Below are positions 1 to 8,038 of a stretch of 64,000 nt of DNA, in pieces. The notes beneath the pieces are model-generated. The model was not told the origin of the DNA. It saw only the letters and a list, made by a program, of their open reading frames with translations, and did not search any database. The position numbers were made by a program, and so were the translations under genes. Origin of the DNA: Actinotignum schaalii. Its GTDB lineage: Bacteria > Actinomycetota > Actinomycetes > Actinomycetales > Actinomycetaceae. The stretch spans positions 1,674,001 through 1,738,000 of the forward strand of contig NZ_CP008802.1 of the NCBI RefSeq assembly GCF_000724605.1, read 5' to 3'. Position 1 is the first letter of the stretch, and every line of letters starts with the position of its first letter.

Positions 1-370
1 CGATCACCTCGGCGATCAGAATCGAGAAAGTAATGCCGAGCGCCCAGGCGATGCGCCCGCGTTGCGCTCCGGCGCCGTGCACATGCCCGGGCCCGTGGTT
101 GTGGCCGCTGGCATGATCATGGCCGGCCGCGGGACCTACCTCGGCGGGCGTACGAGCCAGGTGGCACAGGTGTGCGTCGTCGCCATTCTCGCTTTCTGCG
201 CCATTTTCGCCATTTTCGCCGGGCCCGCTAAATGATTCGCCATCCTCCTCGGATGGGGTGCTCTCCTCTGACGCCGATGCAGAGGAGGCGCTGGAACTGC
301 GCTGGGCGCAGGTGCATTGCCCGCCGGCGTGGTCGCCGTGCTCGCAATGATAATAATTATTATTATGCAT
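1..370 (-). CDS. Cation diffusion facilitator (CDF) metal exporter, 5' part only
   Basis: The gene runs off the left edge, so only the first 123 codons are visible. The start is fixed by a strong AAGGAGG seven bases before ATG at 370. The first residues read MHNNNYYHCEHGDH, followed by CTC, an acidic/serine linker and a second histidine cluster (HDHASGHNHGPGHVHG). The first transmembrane helix then begins (RIAWALGITFSILIAEVI). A His-rich cytosolic N-terminus followed by an 'ALxIT...EV' helix is typical of CDF zinc exporters of the CzcD/ZitB type, which exchange cytoplasmic metal ions for protons. The metal is not provable here; zinc is the family default. A Fur-family-like palindrome lies within codons 3-8. 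Because the catalytic helices are outside the window, the family call rests on the N-terminus. Confidence 0.75.
   Translation of the reverse strand, partial: MHNNNYYHCEHGDHAGGQCTCAQRSSSASSASASEESTPSEEDGESFSGPGENGENGAESENGDDAHLCHLARTPAEVGPAAGHDHASGHNHGPGHVHGAGAQRGRIAWALGITFSILIAEVI
348..362. promoter_or_regulatory. Fur-family-like 7-1-7 box inside the start of the CDF gene
   Basis: TGATAATAATTATTA matches the Fur/Zur/PerR 7-1-7 consensus TGATAATNATTATCA at 13 of 14 defined positions. It is a conspicuous A/T block in G+C-rich DNA. It sits just after the start codon, so it could also simply encode the Asn-Asn-Asn-Tyr-Tyr run. Binding is inferred, not shown. Confidence 0.4.
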
Positions 371-709
371 AACATAACCTCCTTGGGGCTCTGAGTGTAC
401 CTGCCCGCTGGCGTTTTCGGCAGGGTACGGCCTGTGATGCAGGGCATGTACGACGACGCCTATGCAGCCACGCGCATAATACGCAGTGATGCGAGTTGGA
501 CGGGGAGCAAGTCTGGGGCGGTGAGTAAGTCCGGAGAGGTGGCGGTCGGGGTCAGCGCGTTGGGCCAGCGAGTCGCGGCGGCGAGGTAATGGCCCGGGCC
601 GGCGGTCAGGGCCAGAATGCACAACACCCGGGCGCTAATTCCGCGAAAGGAATCGGCGCCCGGGTGACTTGGCAATGAGCCCAGGGGACTGCTGATGAGG
701 GCGATGCCC
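371..709. other. Intergenic region between the CDF gene and the Gly/Tyr-rich membrane protein gene
   Basis: This 339-bp stretch is the 5' side of the CDF gene. It holds the ribosome-binding site at about 378-384, one exact TACGACGACGC motif copy (449-459) and a large hairpin (625-666). A minus-strand reading frame from about 626 to 460 has G/C-rich third positions and starts VLCILALTAGPGHYLAAAT. I could not assign it to a family and saw no convincing Shine-Dalgarno, so I do not call it a gene. Confidence 0.5.
625..666. terminator. Long G+C hairpin, possible terminator or attenuator
   Basis: CACCCGGGCGC at 625-635 pairs perfectly with GCGCCCGGGTG at 656-666, and an inner ATTCC/GGAAT pair closes a GCGAAA loop. 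No T-tract follows on either strand. It lies just downstream of the minus-strand gene ending at 710 and upstream of the CDF gene, so it could end the former or act in the leader of the latter. Confidence 0.5.
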
Positions 710-1936
710 CTACTGCATTGTGATATCTATTCCGCAGGAGTCCATGACGAGGATGAAGTGGAGCAGGTCGTTCATGAACTTAGGGTCTTCAATTTCATTG
801 CCGGCCGTGATGTCGCCCTTGCTGGCGCGTTCGATGACATCGATGAACTGGTCGGATAGCTTGCCCTGTGCGGCATTGCCGATGCAGGTGCCGGCATCAT
901 CGCGAGCGGGTTTACCGAATGCTGCGGTGAAGCTCGGGTCCTTGAGGAAGGTATCGAAGAGCGCTGCGATTTTTTCCGGCGGGTAGGTGTAGGTCAGCCC
1001 TTCTTTGCCGCCGTTGCCCGCTGAACCGCCCGAGTCACCGGAGGGTGCGGGGGTGGGTGTGGTGGGCGAATCAAGGATGGGTGCCTTGCTGGTTTCCGGA
1101 GCGGCCGTGGCATCCGGGGCGGCGGGTGCGCTGACCGAAGGAACCGAGCTGGGATCGGGCTGCGCATCATCACTGGCCTTATCCCGGTTGAGGAAGAAAA
1201 TAAGACCAACAACCAGCGCAATCAGCGCGATGATTCCCACGCCGATGCCAACAAACAGGCCGGTTTTGCTCTGCTTGGGCTGCTGGCCGTAGCCAGCCGG
1301 ATAACTCCCGCGCGGGCCGTTCGGGCCGCCGGGGCCATTCGGCCCACCTGCGCCGGGGTACTGATTGCCCGGGCCGCCCGGGTAGCCCGGGCCTCCATAT
1401 TGCCCGCCGGGATAAGCCGGGCCGCCGTACTGCCCGCCCTGGCCAGAACCGTATTGCGGGGCCTCACCCGGATAATTCCCCTGCTGCGGGTAGCCAGCTT
1501 GGCCGGGATACTGGGTGCCGGTGCCGGTGCCGGTGCCGGTGCCGGTCTGGCCAGGATACTGATTGCCTTGACCGGCCTGAGCGCCCGGATAGGTGGGGCC
1601 GCCGTAGTGCCCGGCTTGCCCGGGTTGCCCGGCTCCGTACTGCCCGGCCTGCCCGGCGGCGCCATACTGGCCCTGGCCGGGATAGGCGGCGGTAGGCGCA
1701 CCGTAGGCCTGGGTGGGGTAATCGCCCGAAGGTGAGGTGGGCGTGGAAAAAGCTTGGGTGGGTGCGCTGGTGGCTTCAGGTGCGCTGGCGGTACCGGGCG
1801 CATCGCCCGCGCCAGGAGTATAGCTGGCTTCGGGCGCGCTGCCCGCGCCGGGGGTGGTGTTCTCGGAGCCGTGCGGAGGGAAAGCTCGGGTGGGTTCGCC
1901 GCCCTGCGGCGAACGGATTGCGTCTTCTTCGCTCAC
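710..1936 (-). CDS. Single-pass membrane protein with Gly/Pro/Gln/Tyr-rich cytoplasmic region
   Basis: I place the start at GTG 1936 (MSEEDAIRSP...), preceded by TAGGA; this gives 408 residues. An upstream extension in frame looks non-coding. The first ~250 residues are low complexity, rich in G, Q, Y, P and T, with repeats such as QYPG and QYGG. One transmembrane helix (GLFVGIGVGIIALIALVVGL) comes next, then a Pro/Ser/Thr linker and a ~100-residue C-terminal domain containing two cysteines (GTCIGN, MDSCGID) that could form an exported disulfide. This architecture is common in actinobacterial envelope proteins of unknown role. The Gly/Tyr-rich region has internal repeats, including a run of GT dipeptides, that may vary in length between strains. 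I do not recognise a named family. Confidence 0.7.
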   Translation of the reverse strand: MSEEDAIRSPQGGEPTRAFPPHGSENTTPGAGSAPEASYTPGAGDAPGTASAPEATSAPTQAFSTPTSPSGDYPTQAYGAPTAAYPGQGQYGAAGQAGQYGAGQPGQAGHYGGPTYPGAQAGQGNQYPGQTGTGTGTGTGTQYPGQAGYPQQGNYPGEAPQYGSGQGGQYGGPAYPGGQYGGPGYPGGPGNQYPGAGGPNGPGGPNGPRGSYPAGYGQQPKQSKTGLFVGIGVGIIALIALVVGLIFFLNRDKASDDAQPDPSSVPSVSAPAAPDATAAPETSKAPILDSPTTPTPAPSGDSGGSAGNGGKEGLTYTYPPEKIAALFDTFLKDPSFTAAFGKPARDDAGTCIGNAAQGKLSDQFIDVIERASKGDITAGNEIEDPKFMNDLLHFILVMDSCGIDITMQ

Positions 1937-2268
1937 GATAAATCCTAACGATGCGCGGGAGCGGCGCCCGGCAATCCCACGCGCTAACCGCGTACGGTAA
2001 CCGGCGAAAACGCCCCCGATGTGACAGGTGGCTAGCCGCTTTCCGCGCTCCTTCGAATATGCCGGAGCGCCCGGATACACGAGCCAAGCCACATTCATTC
2101 AATCAGAGAGCGGCCGGGAGCGGCAAGCAAGTTTCGCGTTTGCCAAGCTCAGGGCCCTTCGGCCAGCAGAGAAACATCCGCTACTTCGCGCCCGCGCCCG
2201 CCCCACGCAGCTCGGCCCGCCGTGCCCGGCCCACGCTATTCCGCCGTGGCCGCTACGCCACGCGCATC
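1937..2268. other. Intergenic region, no recognisable feature
   Basis: About 330 bp between the CtpE-like ATPase and the Gly/Tyr-rich membrane protein gene, both on the minus strand. Apart from the TAGGA ribosome-binding sequence near 1945 I see no gene, strong hairpin or repeat. Reading frames here lack start signals and family resemblance. Confidence 0.4.
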
Positions 2269-5028
2269 TCAGCTCAATGCCGCATCCGCGCGCCGCTCCG
2301 CCATCGCCTTCTTGCGCAGCTCGGCCTGGGTGCGCTGCGCGGCCCGCTGCTCCGCACTTTGCCAGAGCCGAGCCGGCTCCCCGAAGCGTAGCCCCAAGAA
2401 CCACCACAGCGCCTCGATCAGTGCCGCGCCAACCGCACCCACCAGCGTACCCAGGGCCATCGCCCCGGAATTGGAGGAATCCAGCATGAATACACGCTGC
2501 GTGAGAGGCCAGAGGAAAATCACTCCGTAACCCACCAGCGGCAGCAAAATAAGAAGAATCTTCCACCACACATAGGGCCGGGCCACCACCACGAGCACCC
2601 ACGAGGAGGCAATAATCATCGTCAAGAGCGTCGCGGTGGACACCTGAGTCGCATACGCCGAACTAGCTGCGCCGTCGTACAACATGACGTAGGTAATAAA
2701 AGTCGCGATCCCCACGATCAGGCCCGCCGGGAAACCGAAACGCATGACGCGCTGCACGAAACCGGGGCGGGCGGCGTCGTTATTCGGCGGCAGCGAGAGG
2801 AGGAAGGCCGGGATGCCGATGGTGAACCAGCCGGTGATCGTCACGTGAATCGGCACGAAGGGATAGGGCAGCGCGAACAGCAGCACCGCGATGGCGAGCA
2901 CCGCCGAATACACCGTTTTGGTGAGGAAAAGCCGCGCCACGCGTTCGATATTTCCGACCACGCGCCGGCCTTCGCCCACCACATGCGGGAGGGACGCGAA
3001 TTTATCGTCGAGGAGCACAATTTTCGCGACTGAACGAGTGGCGGAGGTGCCTGACCCCATGCCGATGCCCAGGTCGGCGTCCTTGAGAGCGAGCACATCA
3101 TTGACGCCATCGCCCGTCATCGCGACAGTGTGTCCCGCCCCGCGCAGCGCCGCGACCATGGCGCGCTTCTGATCCGGGGTCACCCGCCCGAATACGGCAT
3201 TCTCGTTGATCGTTTCCGCGAAGCTCGCCTCCGGGATGGTGCGCGCGTCCACCGGAGTGCCCACATCGACGCCGAGCTGCGTGGTCACCGCCCCGACCGC
3301 CGCGGCATTATCGCCGGAGATGACTTTGACCGCCACGCCCTGCGAATCGAAATAGCGCAGAGTATCGGAGGCATCCGGGCGGATTTTTTGGTCGAGGAGA
3401 ATAAAAGCGAGCGGCTCGAGGTTACCCGGCGCGTTCGCGGCCGTGACTGGCGTATCGCTGCGGGCCAGGAGCAGCACGCGCTGGCCGGTGGCGGCAATGG
3501 CGGCGGCGCGCTCGCGGGCGACGGCGCCCGCCGAGCCATCCGCACTCGCCAAATCAAGAAGCACATCCGGGGCGCCCATGATCCAGTGCTGGCCATTGGC
3601 GAAACTCACCCCGGACCACTTCTTCGCCGAGGTGAACGGCTGGCGTTCGGTCACCTCCCACGGCTGGGCCGGCGCGCCGAGAGCTTCCTGGATGGCCTCC
3701 ATGGAGGAGTTCGGGGCCGGGTCGGCCGCGCCCAGCTGGGCCAGGGCTTCCCGGGCGGTGGCCTGAGCGCGCGCGGCGGAAGTGGCGGCGGCGTCGTGCT
3801 GTTCCCGCGCGGTGCCGGAACTGGAACCGCTGCAAGAACTCGCGCCGCCGGAAGCAGAACCGGAATCAGGACCGCAGCTCACAGCCGCGCCGGGCACCAA
3901 CTCGAGCCCCGCGAAACGCAGGGTATTTTCGGTGAGGGTGCCGGTTTTGTCCACGGCGACGGTGTCCACGCGCGCGAGGCCTTCGATGGCCGGCAGCTCG
4001 TTGACCAGCACTTTCAGGCGGCCGAGCCGGATCACACCCAGCGCGAAAGCGGTCGAGGTGATGAGTACCAGACCTTCGGGGATCATCGGCACCAGCGCGC
4101 CGGTAACCGAGAGCACGATGTCGCGCCAGTGCGCGCCGATGGCGGCCCAATCCAGGCCCACCACGCGGATCTGGCCCCAGATGGTCAGCAGCCCCACGGG
4201 CACGAGCACCCAGGTGATGGCTTTGAGGATGCGGTCGATCCCGTTTTGCAGCTGGGAATCGACGAGCGAGAATTTCGAGGCGGCGGAGGTGAGTTTCGCG
4301 GCGTAGGCGTCGGCGCCCACGCGGGTGGCGCGGTAGCTGCCCGAGCCGGAGGAGACGAAGGAGCCGGACATCATCGCGGCGCCGGGCTCCTTGTGGATGG
4401 AATCGGATTCGCCGGTGAGGAGCGATTCGTCCACCTCGAGGTAATCCGCTTCGGTGACGACGCCGTCCACCACGATCTGCTCGCCGGCGGCGACCACGAT
4501 AATATCGCCGAGCACCACCTCTTCACGCGCGATTTCGCGCACCTCGCCCTCGCGGCGCACCCGCGGATGCGCTTCGCCAATAACCGCCAGGGAATCAAGG
4601 GTGTGCTTGGCGCGCAGCTCCTGAATAATGCCGATAATCGAGTTCGCAATAATGAGCAGGCCGAAGGCGCTATTGATCCACGAACCGGTAAGAATCACGG
4701 CAATAAATAGCACGCCGAGCATGAAATTAATGCGGGTGAAAACGTTATCGCGCACAATCTGCGCGGCCGAGCGCCCCGAGCGATCCGGGAGGGTATTCGC
4801 CTTGCCCTCCGCGGCGAGCTGGGCGGCCTGCGCGGCGCTGAGCCCGCGGGCCGGGTCGCTTGCGGGCACGTGCTCGTTGCCGGTGGTGGGGTCGGTGGCG
4901 GGATCGGTCAGGGCGAGGGACTCGGGTTCCCGCTGCGCGGGTTTGCCTGCGGCGGGGGCCGGGGCGGTGGGCGGCGGGCCGGGCGCGGTCGAGTCAAAGT
5001 CCCGCTGCGCGGGTGCGGCGTCGTTCAT
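2269..5028 (-). CDS. ctpE: CtpE-like cation-transporting P-type ATPase
   Basis: This is a 919-residue P-type ATPase from the preferred start at 5028 (MNDAAPAQRDF...). A ~70-residue Pro/Ala-rich tail precedes the conserved start of the fold (GLSAAQAAQLAAEGKAN). The actuator loop has LLTGES, the phosphorylation site is DKTGTLTE, and the hinge has GDGVNDVLALKDADLGIGMG. The membrane segments NVFTRINFMLGVLF and FGLLIIANSIIGIIQELRAK closely resemble mycobacterial CtpE, which has been linked to Ca2+ uptake; substrate transfer to this protein is inference. There is no N-terminal metal-binding domain and no CPC motif, which argues against a copper or zinc pump. A Ser/Ala-rich insert follows the phosphorylation domain. 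No clear Shine-Dalgarno precedes the start, which diverges from the lipoprotein gene 75 bp away. Confidence 0.85.
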   Translation of the reverse strand: MNDAAPAQRDFDSTAPGPPPTAPAPAAGKPAQREPESLALTDPATDPTTGNEHVPASDPARGLSAAQAAQLAAEGKANTLPDRSGRSAAQIVRDNVFTRINFMLGVLFIAVILTGSWINSAFGLLIIANSIIGIIQELRAKHTLDSLAVIGEAHPRVRREGEVREIAREEVVLGDIIVVAAGEQIVVDGVVTEADYLEVDESLLTGESDSIHKEPGAAMMSGSFVSSGSGSYRATRVGADAYAAKLTSAASKFSLVDSQLQNGIDRILKAITWVLVPVGLLTIWGQIRVVGLDWAAIGAHWRDIVLSVTGALVPMIPEGLVLITSTAFALGVIRLGRLKVLVNELPAIEGLARVDTVAVDKTGTLTENTLRFAGLELVPGAAVSCGPDSGSASGGASSCSGSSSGTAREQHDAAATSAARAQATAREALAQLGAADPAPNSSMEAIQEALGAPAQPWEVTERQPFTSAKKWSGVSFANGQHWIMGAPDVLLDLASADGSAGAVARERAAAIAATGQRVLLLARSDTPVTAANAPGNLEPLAFILLDQKIRPDASDTLRYFDSQGVAVKVISGDNAAAVGAVTTQLGVDVGTPVDARTIPEASFAETINENAVFGRVTPDQKRAMVAALRGAGHTVAMTGDGVNDVLALKDADLGIGMGSGTSATRSVAKIVLLDDKFASLPHVVGEGRRVVGNIERVARLFLTKTVYSAVLAIAVLLFALPYPFVPIHVTITGWFTIGIPAFLLSLPPNNDAARPGFVQRVMRFGFPAGLIVGIATFITYVMLYDGAASSAYATQVSTATLLTMIIASSWVLVVVARPYVWWKILLILLPLVGYGVIFLWPLTQRVFMLDSSNSGAMALGTLVGAVGAALIEALWWFLGLRFGEPARLWQSAEQRAAQRTQAELRKKAMAERRADAALS

Positions 5029-5103
5029 AAAAAACGATTCTAGGCAAGGAAGCTGGACGGCGGGTGAATGTTTCTTGAGAGCCGTGCGGCGGTAGCATGA
5101 GGT

Positions 5104-5898
5104 ATGGCACGAAAAAACTTTTTCCGCAGCGTCGCGGGAATCTGCGCGGTTGCGGCCCTCGCTTCCTGTAGTAGCACGACGACGCCGCAGCAAGCAGCAA
5201 GCACCCCGCCACCGTCGGCCGGTTCGGCAAGCGCGACCCCAACGCCGGGCGTGGTGGGGTCATCAAGCAGTGCGGCGCCCTCGGCTGCGGCGGGTGCGCC
5301 CGGCGTGGCTGGCTCGGCCGGCGCAGAACCCGCATCGGGGGAGGTGATCATGGCGGAAGTTCTGCGCGCGGTGGATAACATCACGGAGTTCGAGGTCGGG
5401 GTGCTGCGCACCAATAACAGCTCTGGCCTGGATGATTGGGCTTCGCGACTCAGCGTCAATGAGCTGGCGCAGCGGTATGACGGGGATAAGGTGCTGGACT
5501 ACACCATCAACGGACAGCCTCCCAATAAGGCGAGCCTGGCGCCGCTTTCGAAGGATGATATGCGGTTCCTGATTCGCAGTGCCGATTACGGCGCCGAAAA
5601 TGAGCGCGGGGTTGTTTCGGGGGAACTGCGTCAAGGTACGAAACTTCCTTCACTGGGCACCCAGCTGATGGATACCTGCGCGCAGGATGGCGACTGGGTC
5701 ATTCTCGCGGGCAGTGTGGGATATAACCGGCGCACCGGGGTGATCGAGCACGTGGATTACATGGTGGAAAGCCCGGACTTCACTCAGGAAGTGCGCGGGC
5801 CGGACGGGCGAACGCGGGAGGAAAATATGGCCTGCCGCACCGTCTGGGACTTCCGCTCCGTGAACGGCTCGGTGATCGATAAGCCGCCGGCGAGTTAG
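5104..5898 (+). CDS. Putative secreted lipoprotein
   Basis: A 264-residue protein with a lipoprotein signal: positively charged start MARKNFFR, hydrophobic SVAGICAVAALA and lipobox LASC, so Cys-22 would be lipid-modified. A Ser/Thr/Pro/Ala linker of about 60 residues follows, then a globular domain of about 180 residues with conserved-looking WASRLSVNEL and CAQDGDWVILAG. Two cysteines (DTCAQ and MACRT) could form a disulfide. It resembles actinobacterial lipoproteins of unknown function; I do not assign one. The stop overlaps the stop of the convergent SorC-type regulator by a few bases, so the two messages must terminate within each other. The linker carries one copy of the ACGACGACGC core motif (5176-5185). 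Confidence 0.75.
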   Translation: MARKNFFRSVAGICAVAALASCSSTTTPQQAASTPPPSAGSASATPTPGVVGSSSSAAPSAAAGAPGVAGSAGAEPASGEVIMAEVLRAVDNITEFEVGVLRTNNSSGLDDWASRLSVNELAQRYDGDKVLDYTINGQPPNKASLAPLSKDDMRFLIRSADYGAENERGVVSGELRQGTKLPSLGTQLMDTCAQDGDWVILAGSVGYNRRTGVIEHVDYMVESPDFTQEVRGPDGRTREENMACRTVWDFRSVNGSVIDKPPAS

Positions 5899-6857
5899 AG
5901 CTCTTCAACGAGAGCCGCAGCGGTGTAATCGTCGGTAATCAAGGCATCGAGATAGCCATCCACCAGCACTGCTTCTATGGCGGCAACCTTTTCCGCGCCG
6001 TAAGCCACCCCCACCACAAAGGGGATATCGCGAAGTTTCGAGGGGTGGAGGCACACGGTACGGCGGCACAAGGACACATCGACATGCTTTCCCTGGGCGT
6101 TAAGGTAGTGTCCGTTGAGGTGTGCCACTGCGTGTTTCCGAGCCAGTTCACGTTGAATCGGATGGGTGATCCATTTGCGCAGCAAGGGGCTGGAGCCAGC
6201 TATTGACACCGCCCCGACTCCCACCAATGCCACATCGGCACGAGCCGCTAAATCCAAGGTGCGATGCACCGATGGTTCCTGGCTCATCGCCTGCGCAGCT
6301 AACTCGGTTTCAAACACCAGAGGTACGGGAAGAACCCAGTGGTTGCCCCCGAGTTTCTTCGAGGCGGCTCGGCACAAATCCGGGCTATCGATGAAGGGGA
6401 GCCCCGAGCCGGTCATTCCCAGAATAGGAACGACACAAGACGAGGTCCAGGTGCGGCGGGGCAGTTTCGCTACTGTAGCGGCCACCGCTCGGCCATTAGA
6501 AATTGCCACGGTAGAACGAGGGTTGCAATGTGCCAGCAGCACATCTGCCGCGGCGGAGTCAATGGCGGATTTAGTGTCCGCTTCGCTGGTGGCGACCACT
6601 CGTACTTCCTTGAGCTGGTAGGTATCGAGCAGCTGTTGTTCCAAACCAAGGAGCCGTGCCGAGGGATGGGAAATTTCTATTTTCACAATCCCGGCCGCAC
6701 GAGCCTGTGCCAATAACCGGGAAACCGTCACCCGAGAGTAGCCAATTTCGGCAGCTATGTCGCTTTGCTTGGCGTTATCGAGGTAGTACCTTTTAGAAAC
6801 TTCCAGGAGTAATTCGAGGTGCTCACGGTCATAAATAGTGTGTGCTTCCTTGGACAT
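5895..6857 (-). CDS. SorC/DeoR-type sugar-binding transcriptional regulator
   Basis: 320 residues from ATG 6857 (MSKEAHTIYDREHLELLLEV...). Residues ~12-60 form a winged helix-turn-helix (KQSDIAAEIGYSRVTVSRLL), followed by a SorC-type effector domain. That domain usually binds a phosphorylated sugar and carries segments such as AISNGRAVAA and ALVGVGAVS. It is divergent from the ascorbate-like operon starting at 7048, so control of that operon by one of its sugar-phosphate intermediates is the natural inference. The start codon itself lies inside a GGACATATGTTC half-palindrome that matches a perfect GAACATATGTTC in the shared promoter region, suggesting autoregulation. No Shine-Dalgarno is visible, so a leaderless or further-upstream start remains possible. 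Confidence 0.85.
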   Translation of the reverse strand: MSKEAHTIYDREHLELLLEVSKRYYLDNAKQSDIAAEIGYSRVTVSRLLAQARAAGIVKIEISHPSARLLGLEQQLLDTYQLKEVRVVATSEADTKSAIDSAAADVLLAHCNPRSTVAISNGRAVAATVAKLPRRTWTSSCVVPILGMTGSGLPFIDSPDLCRAASKKLGGNHWVLPVPLVFETELAAQAMSQEPSVHRTLDLAARADVALVGVGAVSIAGSSPLLRKWITHPIQRELARKHAVAHLNGHYLNAQGKHVDVSLCRRTVCLHPSKLRDIPFVVGVAYGAEKVAAIEAVLVDGYLDALITDDYTAAALVEEL

Positions 6858-6863
6858 ATGTTC
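6852..6863. promoter_or_regulatory. Putative SorC-family operator at the regulator start codon
   Basis: GGACATATGTTC differs by one base from the perfect palindrome GAACATATGTTC 94 bp away. It covers the proposed start codon of the regulator, a position suited to autorepression. The assignment is inferred from repetition and location. Confidence 0.45.
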
Positions 6864-6945
6864 AGCATAGCTGATAGTGCGATTTTCAGAGTGGTGATTA
6901 TCGCCGCTATATAGCGGGAACCTAGCGCCCACGCATCAATTGTCA

Positions 6946-6957
6946 GAACATATGTTC
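6946..6957. promoter_or_regulatory. Putative SorC-family operator upstream of the sugar-acid operon
   Basis: GAACATATGTTC is a perfect 12-bp palindrome about 20 bp upstream of a TTGACA (6976-6981) that could be the -35 element of the operon promoter; no good -10 is obvious. The near-identical copy at 6852-6863 makes a shared regulator plausible. Confidence 0.5.
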
Positions 6958-7047
6958 AAAATACTCCTTTTCTGCTTGACAAGCTCTATCTACGCTGAAT
7001 TCCAGGCCTCAGATAGAGGTAGTTAGTTGCAATCAAAGGAGAATGCA

Positions 7048-8037
7048 ATGAGTTACGCACGCACAATCAAAGGTGATGTGGCACCGGAGACCCTCGGGGT
7101 TGTTAATGCGCATGACCACTTGATTCGTACGGGAGCCGGGGAAGTATACATTGACCCCGATCATTTGCTGGCGGATGTGGACAAGGCCGTAGAAGAAGGA
7201 ACGTACTTTGCCGAGGCTTCGCTGAAGTGGAGTCCTCACGGCGGCACGGTTGTGGACATGTGTCCGGCTAACTCGGGCCGTGACCTGGAGAAGTTGCTGG
7301 AAGTTAATAACCGAGTGCCGAATCTGCAGGTGATTGCCTGTACCGGTTTCCACCGCGAAAAGGTCTACCTCGAGACCCGCTCCCACTGGGTCAGCCGCTA
7401 CACGGTCAACCAGATTGCCGACCTGCTGATTAAAGACATCACAGAAGGTATTGACCGCTTCGACTACTCCGGGCCTATCGTGGAGCGCACCAAAATGAAG
7501 GCCGGATGCATCAAAGTCGCGACTTCCTACGGCATGATTACCGATTTCGAATACAAGTGCATGCGGGCCTGCGCTATTGCCTCCATCGAGACAGGCGCAC
7601 CGATTAATACCCACACCACGTACGGCACCTGCGGGATTGAACAGGCGCGGGAGCTCATTAAGCTCGGCGTGCCGGCGGACCAGATTGCCATCGGCCACAT
7701 CCAGCGCAATGCCGATGTGTGGTATTTGAAGCAAATCCTCGACACCGGAGCCTGGCTGGAGATTGACGGCACTCACCGAATCAAGTACCAACCGGATTCC
7801 AACCGCATCATGGAGCTGCGCGAACTTGGAAAACTGGGATACGGCAAGCGGATTATCCTGGGAACCGACTCGGGTAAGGCCTCCTATCAGAAAGCCTACG
7901 GTTCCGTGACGGGGGTTGACTTCAATCCTGCCGTAGATGGGCCTCGGATGCTCGACGAAGGTTTTGACCGCGCTTACGTGGAAGACCTGCTGATGTACAA
8001 CGCGCAGCGCTTCTTCACCATGCGTAAGGACAGCTAA
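7048..8037 (+). CDS. Phosphotriesterase-family hydrolase, probable sugar-lactone (phosphate) lactonase
   Basis: 329 residues starting at ATG 7048, preceded by AAAGGAG. It is an amidohydrolase-superfamily TIM barrel with the full binuclear metal set: H22/H24 (AHDH), bridging Lys157 (GCIKVATSYG), H189 (NTHT), H217 (IGHIQRN) and D274 (LGTDSGK). The family (COG1735) includes bacterial lactonases that open phosphorylated aldono-lactones as well as phosphotriesterases. Being the first gene of an operon with UlaD-, UlaE- and UlaF-like enzymes, it is well placed to open a phosphorylated lactone, the step done by the unrelated metallo-beta-lactamase UlaG in E. coli ascorbate catabolism. Substrate is inference. 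The stop is followed one base later by the next start codon. Confidence 0.85.
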   Translation: MSYARTIKGDVAPETLGVVNAHDHLIRTGAGEVYIDPDHLLADVDKAVEEGTYFAEASLKWSPHGGTVVDMCPANSGRDLEKLLEVNNRVPNLQVIACTGFHREKVYLETRSHWVSRYTVNQIADLLIKDITEGIDRFDYSGPIVERTKMKAGCIKVATSYGMITDFEYKCMRACAIASIETGAPINTHTTYGTCGIEQARELIKLGVPADQIAIGHIQRNADVWYLKQILDTGAWLEIDGTHRIKYQPDSNRIMELRELGKLGYGKRIILGTDSGKASYQKAYGSVTGVDFNPAVDGPRMLDEGFDRAYVEDLLMYNAQRFFTMRKDS

Positions 8038-8038
8038 G

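Noticed and set aside
136-447. Minus-strand frame of 103 codons overlapping the CDF 5' region
   Set aside because: It is out of frame with the CDF gene, which has a perfect ribosome-binding site and family-typical His clusters; the alternative gives a run of isoleucines from the A/T block.
3130-4710. Long plus-strand open frame of 526 codons
   Set aside because: It lies wholly antisense to the CtpE-like ATPase, whose motifs are complete. The frame is open only because of strong third-position G/C bias.
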